The position numbers were made by a program, and so were the translations under genes. Below are positions 54,442-61,387 of a DNA stretch of 64,000 nt, piece by piece. How positions within the stretch are numbered: position 1 is the stretch's first letter; each line of letters opens with the position of its first letter. Where the stretch lies: the NCBI GenBank assembly GCA_963797535.1, contig CAWCPQ010000001.1, positions 1,736,001 to 1,800,000 of the forward strand. The letters run 5' to 3'. Under the pieces are notes generated by a model. It saw only the letters and a program-made list of their open reading frames with translations. It made no database searches and had not been told where the DNA came from. Source of the stretch: JAWWOL01 sp963797535 (GTDB lineage: Bacteria; Actinomycetota; Actinomycetes; JAWWOL01).

Positions 54442-57400
54442 TCAGCTCCCCGTACCGCTCGGCGGCGTGGGCGGGTTGGGAGCGATGCGCACCCAGCCCT
54501 CCTGCACCTCGGGCTGCGTGTCCGGCAGGAGTGCCGACGACGTGGCGGCCAGGATCGGGTCGTCCTTCCACGTCGCCGGCGTGTCGCGGTGGGTGAACAG
54601 CTGCTCGGCCGGGAACGACGCGACCTTGGGCAGCCGCACCTTGTCGGCGTCGATGAGCAAGGGACCGCAGCGCAGCGACGGGGCGAGCACCGACAGGCCG
54701 GGATCCACCCACTGCCGGGTGAGTGCCTGCGAGGTGCGCGGCAGGATGCCCGACGTGAGGTAGACCTTGCCGCCGGGGTGCATCAGCAGGGTGAGCCGCA
54801 CGGTCTGGCCGGGGTGAATCCGCAGGACCCCCGAGTCGTCGATGTACGGGTGGTCGATCGGCTGCGTCACACCGGGTTCGGGAGGGTCTACGGCCAACAC
54901 TCCACGGCAGCGGCCGCTGGGCAGTGCCTCGGCCGCGATCACCTTGTCCACCAGGTGAAAATGGCTGTAGTCGTCGTCGATGAAGTAGCCGAGCAGGCCG
55001 TCGTCGGAGCGGGTGACCTCACCGAGCCGTACCGGCAGCTCCAGCGCGGCCAGCCCGGCCAAAGACGCCTGCCGGCCGGTGCGCAACGCGTCGTCCCCGT
55101 ACACCCGGTCCTCGACGTCGGAGTAGGCCTCGAGCGACAAACGTGCTGCCACGACGGCGATCGGGCGACCCACGAGGCCGGCGATGTGCGAGCGACCGAG
55201 CGAGCCGAACGGGTCGACCGTCCACAGCGTGGTGTCGATCGCCCGCAGCAGCGCGGACAGCGCCGACTCGGTCTCCTTGCGGTCCGGCGTGCCCTGCCGC
55301 GCTGTCGCGTCGGCCGCCACCAGCCCCGCGGCGATCCAGCCGATCCGGTGGTGGGTGACGTCGGGATCCTCCGTCGGACCCGCAGCCGGGGCGACGTCCG
55401 TACGTCCCGGTGCGATCTCCCACGAGACCGCGTCACTGAACGCGTCGTGCAACAGCTCGCCCAACGGCGTGCCGTCGGCCGCGAACACCTCGAGCGAGTC
55501 GTCCATGTGGTCCGGCAGCAGAAAGCCCGCGACGGGGTTGACCTGCCGGCTCGGGTCGGCTTGGTCGATGTTGCCGAGCGCGGCATCGACACTGGTCGAG
55601 GTCGCATCGACGAGGTCGAAGTGCCAACGCGACGGCGTCGTGATCCGCGGCCGTAGCCGCACGGTGCCGGGATCGGTGTCGGCCACTCTGGCCGGTACGA
55701 GCAGTGCGTCCAGCGGCAGGTCGAGCAGCCGGCCGAAGGCATCCACCAGCCGGGCCGAAGTCACGCTCATCCTCCCGGCCTCGAGCAACCGCGGCAGGGC
55801 CACGGCCACGGCCCTGCGGGTGCCGTCGGGCAGCGCATTGGCGTCGGTGTGCACCAGGCCACGGTCATAGCTCAGGCCCAGCAGCTGTTCCCGTACACCG
55901 TCCAGGGCGATCGACATCAGGTCGAGCTGCGCCAAGCTGTCCCGGAGCCCGGCCAGGGCGGACTCGGTCTGCGGGTCGGCGAGGCCGTGGCCACCGAGGT
56001 CGCGTTGACGCTCCTCAGTCAACCAGCGGTCGATCGCAGCCGACAGCGTCCCGGCGACCCCGAGGACCAGCGGGCTGCGGCCGGACAGCACGACCGTGTC
56101 CGGCAGCGACTGGCCGTCGGCGGGCTCAAGGTCGGTGCCGTCGAGGTCCCAGCCGGGGAAGCCGCCCAGAGCCAGACTGACCTCCCAGTCGCAAAACATC
56201 GGCCGCCAGGGCTGACCCCACATGCTCACACCTTCGGGGTGGGCCCAGGTGCCCTGCGAGACGGAGAGCCGCAGCAAACCCTCGGTGGCGCGCTGTCTGC
56301 TGGCGGCCGAGTCGACGGGAACCCCTGTGTAGCCGGAGATCCGGGCGTTGTCGGCCGCGTAGTAGGAATAGGCGACCGCTGACTCCGCCGTGAACCGCGC
56401 GGTCAGCACGTCCGGTGCGAAGCCGTGGTTGGCCGCGGCGACCCTCGTCCGCCAGCCGCTGAGGTAGGGGTCCTCGGCCAGCGTCTCCCGTGCCAGGTCG
56501 AGCACCTCGTCGGGGACTGCGGCGCTAGCGATCGTGGACAGCAGCTCGCTCGCGGCAAGGATCCCGTCATGACCTTGGCTGGTCTGGTCCGAGAGACGGC
56601 ACATCAGCTTGCCGTCGGCCTCCTCGCGCTCGACCGCTGACAGCTTGCGGCCACCACCACTGACCGCCAGGACCGGCGCGGCAGGGTAGTGGAACCGGGG
56701 AGCAGCACGCGGCACCTCGCGGACGACGGGCGCAGGAGCAGGCGGGGGCACCGACTGATGGCGACCGTCGAACGCACGCGGCTGGGATGAGGCCTTCTGC
56801 AAGGAAAGCTCCCGAGTGACCCGTGGCCGCTCCGTCGCGCTCCAGAGCACCGTCGCGGCGACCTCGGCCCGGACAGCGGGAGTGCCTGCTACGACCCCCG
56901 GCCGGAACCCGGAGCCGGGATCCGTTGCTGCGGCGGGCTTGTCGACGAAACGGTCGACACCCTCGACCCCACCGGGAAGCGAGCCGAACCCGTGCGCGTG
57001 CTCGTACTCCTCCACGTCCGCCCACACATTGGCGTCGTCGAGCCGCATCGTGAGGCCGGCGGAAAACAGCGCCAACAGTCGTTCGGCCGAGCGCCGGGCG
57101 TCCTCGGACGCGGCGCCAACCCCGGTCGCCGACACCGACAGCGCGGCGGCCAGGTCGGGCATCGTCGAGCCAACCACCACCCGCAGCGCGTCGGCGGCCG
57201 GCTTGTTCTCCGGTGCCAGTGCCCCGGCCAGCGGCACGCCGTGCAGGCGACCGTGCAGCAACGTCGATCGGGTCGGTGACGGCGGAAGTGCCGCAGCAGC
57301 AACGGTTTCGTGCAGGAACCCACTCATCGCCGGGTTGAGTTCCTTGGCCGTGGCGGTGACCATTCCGGAGGCGATCGACTTCGCGTCCGACTGGCCGGTA

Positions 57401-58293
57401 CCAAGGGACAACGCCTGGCTGTAGCGGCTCGGCGACGCCAACCCGAAGGCCTTGCTCACCGCTGAGCGGCTCTCCGCCTGATCGCGTCGTGTGGTGTCGG
57501 GACTCGGGTGGTCGGGGTCGTTCCAGCCCAGCTGGGCCAGCTTTTGGGTGTAAGCGATCTCGGTGCCGACCCCGTCCATCGGGTCGTCGGTGCTGCTCGA
57601 CCACCAACCGGCGACCTGGTAGGCGATCGAGTCACCCTCGAGCTCCATCCCGGCGAGATCGGTCAGCGGGTCGTGCAGCGACAGCCGACCGGCGGCGGAG
57701 TCGTAGCACTGCGCCCACGACGCCCCACCGACGTGCATGTTGAGCTGTGCCAGCGGTACGGGGGTGCCGACGGTGACGGTGTTGGTCCGTACGGCCGGCC
57801 AGTCGGTCAACGGCGTCACCGTCGCCGCGTCCGCCTCGATCACCCAGCCGGTGACAAGCGGCGCGAGTGCTCCTGCCGGAACCGCGAGCCGGAGCACCAC
57901 CCAACGGTCCGGCAGCACCGGCAGGTCCAGCAGACGTCTGGTGGCGTCACCGGGCGCTTGCGGATCGTCGACGAGGGTGCCGCGCCCGAGCGCAGCAGGG
58001 ACTGACCACAGCAGGTGGACACCGGCCGGCCGAGGACCCCCCTTGTCGTGCACGTCGAGCGGAGGCAGGTCCTCGGTCGCCCTGAACGGCAAGGTGACCA
58101 TCGGTTCGGTGTCGTTGACACCCGCCTTGACTACCAGGGCTTCCACGTCCACCGGAACGAGCAGTCGCGGCTCCCGTACGAGGAACTGGTCGAAGTTGTG
58201 CAGGTCGGCCGAGACCGCGTCCAGCTGGGTCAGCGCAGCCCAACGCGGCGTGAGGGCGGCCTTGCGGATCTCGTCGGGACTGAACTGGGTCAT
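54442..58293 (-). CDS. large protein of unknown family (1283 aa)
   Basis: This 1283-aa protein lacks signal peptide and transmembrane helices. N-terminal region: TQFSPDEIRKAALTPRWAAL and VHLLWSVPAALGRG..LPVLPDRWVVLRLAVP. Middle: helical stretches with ALRVVVGSTMPDLAAALSV. A conserved-looking enzyme-like or structural core: PMFCDWEVSLALGGFPGWDL. C-terminal beta domains end with a lipoxygenase-like run of ILPRTSQALTRQWVDPGL. None of these identify a family to me. It starts by ATGA overlap with the 350-aa gene and must act with its neighbours. Confidence 0.7.
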   Translation of the reverse strand: MTQFSPDEIRKAALTPRWAALTQLDAVSADLHNFDQFLVREPRLLVPVDVEALVVKAGVNDTEPMVTLPFRATEDLPPLDVHDKGGPRPAGVHLLWSVPAALGRGTLVDDPQAPGDATRRLLDLPVLPDRWVVLRLAVPAGALAPLVTGWVIEADAATVTPLTDWPAVRTNTVTVGTPVPLAQLNMHVGGASWAQCYDSAAGRLSLHDPLTDLAGMELEGDSIAYQVAGWWSSSTDDPMDGVGTEIAYTQKLAQLGWNDPDHPSPDTTRRDQAESRSAVSKAFGLASPSRYSQALSLGTGQSDAKSIASGMVTATAKELNPAMSGFLHETVAAAALPPSPTRSTLLHGRLHGVPLAGALAPENKPAADALRVVVGSTMPDLAAALSVSATGVGAASEDARRSAERLLALFSAGLTMRLDDANVWADVEEYEHAHGFGSLPGGVEGVDRFVDKPAAATDPGSGFRPGVVAGTPAVRAEVAATVLWSATERPRVTRELSLQKASSQPRAFDGRHQSVPPPAPAPVVREVPRAAPRFHYPAAPVLAVSGGGRKLSAVEREEADGKLMCRLSDQTSQGHDGILAASELLSTIASAAVPDEVLDLARETLAEDPYLSGWRTRVAAANHGFAPDVLTARFTAESAVAYSYYAADNARISGYTGVPVDSAASRQRATEGLLRLSVSQGTWAHPEGVSMWGQPWRPMFCDWEVSLALGGFPGWDLDGTDLEPADGQSLPDTVVLSGRSPLVLGVAGTLSAAIDRWLTEERQRDLGGHGLADPQTESALAGLRDSLAQLDLMSIALDGVREQLLGLSYDRGLVHTDANALPDGTRRAVAVALPRLLEAGRMSVTSARLVDAFGRLLDLPLDALLVPARVADTDPGTVRLRPRITTPSRWHFDLVDATSTSVDAALGNIDQADPSRQVNPVAGFLLPDHMDDSLEVFAADGTPLGELLHDAFSDAVSWEIAPGRTDVAPAAGPTEDPDVTHHRIGWIAAGLVAADATARQGTPDRKETESALSALLRAIDTTLWTVDPFGSLGRSHIAGLVGRPIAVVAARLSLEAYSDVEDRVYGDDALRTGRQASLAGLAALELPVRLGEVTRSDDGLLGYFIDDDYSHFHLVDKVIAAEALPSGRCRGVLAVDPPEPGVTQPIDHPYIDDSGVLRIHPGQTVRLTLLMHPGGKVYLTSGILPRTSQALTRQWVDPGLSVLAPSLRCGPLLIDADKVRLPKVASFPAEQLFTHRDTPATWKDDPILAATSSALLPDTQPEVQEGWVRIAPNPPTPPSGTGS

Positions 58294-59342
58294 GGCCGCA
58301 ACACCAGCTGGGCGAGATCGAACCGCTGGGTCAGCGTCGCGATCTGCACGGTCGCGTTGAACGCGTCAAAGTGCTCGGCCACGGTGGTGTCACCGAACAC
58401 CTGCCGCAGCGGGAAGCGCAGCATCTGCATCGCGAACTCGGCCGAGTCGATGCTCGCCCCCATGTTGGTGCCGGGCACCGCCAGCAGCGCGGTGTTGAGC
58501 GCCTTCATGTTGATGACTCCGGGAGATCCCGAACGGAAGGGCACCGGCACGGTCCGGGGCTTGCCCCCGACCATGAGCGGCCCGTTGTTGGGGTGAGCAA
58601 CGTCGCGTACGGCCAGGACAGCGGTTTGCTTCGTCGGGTCGTCCACCGCGTCGAGCCGTACCCCGAACTGGATGCCGGACCGGGGTTCCTCCAGGTGCAC
58701 GACCGCGGGGACGCCGTCGAAGAGGACCAGCAGGACGGCTGGGGCCAGCCTTTCCATACGCAGCAGGCGAACCCGGTCGGGGCTCGTGTCCATGTCGGGG
58801 ATGGTCTTGTTGTCGGGAACGTCGTCCTTCGAGTACGCCCGTACGTGCAGCCCCGGCCAGCCGGACACCAGCCGCGAGCGCAGGACGAAGCCGGTGATCG
58901 GGCCGCCGGCACCGATCGGCCGTCCCGCCGCGTCGAGTGCCGGCGCGTCGGAGTCCTTCGCCCGGACCAGCCGTTCAGCCTTGTCGACCTCGTCACGAAC
59001 GATGCCGTAGAGCTCGGCCAGCTGGGCGCGGTCCGCCGAATTGACGGTGCCGACGCTCAGCACACCCTGGACAAGTGCGTCGGTTGAGTTGCGGTCGATG
59101 TAGAAGAACCTGATGGTCTCCACCGGCGTCAGCTCCGCGTCGGCGACCAGGTAGCCGAACGGCACGCCCTCGAGCAGCCTCAGCCTGGCCAGCGCCCGCA
59201 CGATGTCGGCCGGCACGACGCCGTCGGGCGGAATGCCGTCCTCGACCCCGGTGCTGGCGGCGAGCTGCCCGATGGTCGTGGACAGGGTGCTCGACGTGTT
59301 CTGCAGGGCCTGGAAGTAAACGCCCGACTCGATCTTGATCAT
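58290..59342 (-). CDS. protein of unknown family (350 aa)
   Basis: This 350-aa soluble protein starts MIKIESGVYFQALQNTSSTL. Features seen include a segment VPFGYLVADAELTPVETIRF then FYIDRNSTDALVQGVLSVGT, and a C-terminal region QMLRFPLRQVFGDTTVAEHF. There is no signal peptide. It overlaps both neighbours by ATGA. It is the smallest member of the five-gene run; a chaperone, connector or baseplate-like role is possible but entirely inferred. Confidence 0.7.
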   Translation of the reverse strand: MIKIESGVYFQALQNTSSTLSTTIGQLAASTGVEDGIPPDGVVPADIVRALARLRLLEGVPFGYLVADAELTPVETIRFFYIDRNSTDALVQGVLSVGTVNSADRAQLAELYGIVRDEVDKAERLVRAKDSDAPALDAAGRPIGAGGPITGFVLRSRLVSGWPGLHVRAYSKDDVPDNKTIPDMDTSPDRVRLLRMERLAPAVLLVLFDGVPAVVHLEEPRSGIQFGVRLDAVDDPTKQTAVLAVRDVAHPNNGPLMVGGKPRTVPVPFRSGSPGVINMKALNTALLAVPGTNMGASIDSAEFAMQMLRFPLRQVFGDTTVAEHFDAFNATVQIATLTQRFDLAQLVLRP

Positions 59343-61387
59343 CGACGTTTCCCTTGCTTGGCAGGCGCTTTCGGCGATGCGGCATCGATCAGCCGGTCGA
59401 GACTGTCCTTGCGGCGACTCCGGGTGGCCGGGCGGTCCTCGTCACCGAGACCAGCCGGGTCGATCTTCAGCGCACTCAGGGTCAGCTCGTCCACTCGCGT
59501 CGACAACCGGGCCTGCAACCGCGACATTGCCTGCTGGTCTTGGGAAGCAGCAACAGTCGGGCTCTGCGCCGCCGTGACCGGCATCACCCCGAGGCCCTCG
59601 AGACCAAACTCCTTCGTCACCTCCGCGACCGCACCGGGGTCCGCGCCCAGACCAGCGATCACGGCACTCGGGCTGAGGCTAGCCAGCTCGGCCGGCACTC
59701 TGGACTGGGTGATCTGCTGCGCCCCCGGAGCGAGCTTGCCCGGCTCCAGCCCGACGTAGCCGCCGAGGATGGTCGACCGGATCAGGTCCTCCAGCGCGTT
59801 GCGACCGCCGACGGCTGAGACGGCGAACCCCTCGAACAGCCCGCCAGCCAACAGCTCCGTGAGCTCTCGGGCCCTGGCTGCTCCGAACAGCTCACGGCGC
59901 CAGTCCATCAGTGACGCAACAAGGGTCGGCTTGGACAGCGCAAGCAGCCTGCCGATCTCGAACATGGCTGCGAGCGAGATGTCCTCGCGACCATCGGGTA
60001 CGACCTTGCGCAGCTGGTCGCCGGTGTGTGCCAGAGGCAGCACGCCATCGGTGGGCATCGTCCGTACCGTGGGCTGGGGGCTGAGCGGGCCGCGGTACCA
60101 GGACCGCGCGGCCTCGCCGAGCCTGGTCCGGTGCGACAGCGCGACATGGCCGGTGGCAGCGACCTCGGGCATCGGCGGCGGTCCCGGTTCGGACGTGCCG
60201 AGCAGCCCGACGTCGAGGTCGTTCATCAGCCGCTCGAACCCGCCGGTGCCGGTGCAGATGAAGTCCCAGGACACCAGGACCGGGAACCGGTAGCTCTTGG
60301 CGAGCACCAGGTTGATCCCGTCGATCACGCCGAACTTGTACTCCGACGCGACGGCCACGTCGGACGACACCTGAGCGGCGGACTTCACCGGACCGGTTGC
60401 CCACGCCGACGCCTGGCGGGTCAGCCCGGTAGCCGGCGCGTACGGTGCCAGCTCGGTCCTCGCCGAGGTGCCGGCAACCCGGTCGTTGCTGTCGTTGGCG
60501 TCGAAAGCGAACATCGTGGCGGTGGCAGCACCGAGTCCCATCGCCAGCTGGTCAACCGTGGCGTTGGGTGCGGGGGCAAGAAATGCCTGATTTACCAGGG
60601 CATTGACCTCGAGAGCGTTGAACTGGAAAACGGGTACGGGCTCGGTCGGCAGCAGCTTGGGCAGCTGGCGTTCCAGGTTGACGAGATAGGCGGTGTACTT
60701 GAGCGGCTGCGGGTCACCGCCCGGCTCGGTGGGCGGCGCGGGCTGCGGCAGCCGGTTCGACAGCACCACGGCGAGGTAGCCGTCGTCGTCGCCGAGCGCC
60801 AGCTCGGTATCGCTCAAGTCCACCTTGCGGACGTGGCAGAGCAGCTGCAGCTCGTCGAGGCAAGGGAAGACTTTCTCCACCACGTCCGAGCTGACCTCGA
60901 GGTACTTCCCCTGCGGCACATCGGCATCCGGGCCGAGATTGACGTCGCTGGTCACGCACTGGGCGACGTCGACTCCGGTGGACAGCCGGCCCTCACCCTC
61001 GGCGAGCACGACCAGAGCCAGCCACGGCGGAGCTGTCGCCGGGTCCGGGTCCGGAGATGGCGGCCCCACGGCCGGCGGTGCGGTCAGCGGGCCAGGGTTG
61101 CGTTCCCATGGCAGCGTGCGGCGTTTGAGCACGATCTGCGGGAGCCGCTCGCGCCAGTCACCCTGGGAGCCGGCTGGCGGGAACGTCGACAGGATCTGGT
61201 CCGGCGGCATCGTGTAGCGCGGCGAGTCGATGTGGACGTAGAACGCCGTGTCGTCGACGTGGATGTCCCCGGCGCCGCCGTGCGGAGGCGCAGCCGTCAG
61301 CTGCTGATGGGTGGTCGTCGTGTACAGGCCGGCGGGCAGCGCCGGGCGGGCGTCGGGATAGATCTCGAAGAACCCGGGGCTGGTCAT
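59339..61387 (-). CDS. protein of unknown family (682 aa)
   Basis: About 682 aa without signal peptide. The N-terminal region carries FFEIYPDARPALPAGLYTTT, then FYVHIDSPRYTMPPDQILST and ERLPQIVLKRRTLPWERNPG with PPWLALVVLAEGE; the order of these blocks looks like a structural beta-sandwich part. The middle is VPVFQFNALEVNALVNQAFL and the last 150 residues are helical (MSRLQARLSTRVDELTLSAL) with a basic Lys/Arg tail. I recognise no family. The ATG overlaps the stop of the DUF6603 gene; its own stop overlaps the 350-aa gene. Confidence 0.7.
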   Translation of the reverse strand: MTSPGFFEIYPDARPALPAGLYTTTTHQQLTAAPPHGGAGDIHVDDTAFYVHIDSPRYTMPPDQILSTFPPAGSQGDWRERLPQIVLKRRTLPWERNPGPLTAPPAVGPPSPDPDPATAPPWLALVVLAEGEGRLSTGVDVAQCVTSDVNLGPDADVPQGKYLEVSSDVVEKVFPCLDELQLLCHVRKVDLSDTELALGDDDGYLAVVLSNRLPQPAPPTEPGGDPQPLKYTAYLVNLERQLPKLLPTEPVPVFQFNALEVNALVNQAFLAPAPNATVDQLAMGLGAATATMFAFDANDSNDRVAGTSARTELAPYAPATGLTRQASAWATGPVKSAAQVSSDVAVASEYKFGVIDGINLVLAKSYRFPVLVSWDFICTGTGGFERLMNDLDVGLLGTSEPGPPPMPEVAATGHVALSHRTRLGEAARSWYRGPLSPQPTVRTMPTDGVLPLAHTGDQLRKVVPDGREDISLAAMFEIGRLLALSKPTLVASLMDWRRELFGAARARELTELLAGGLFEGFAVSAVGGRNALEDLIRSTILGGYVGLEPGKLAPGAQQITQSRVPAELASLSPSAVIAGLGADPGAVAEVTKEFGLEGLGVMPVTAAQSPTVAASQDQQAMSRLQARLSTRVDELTLSALKIDPAGLGDEDRPATRSRRKDSLDRLIDAASPKAPAKQGKRR

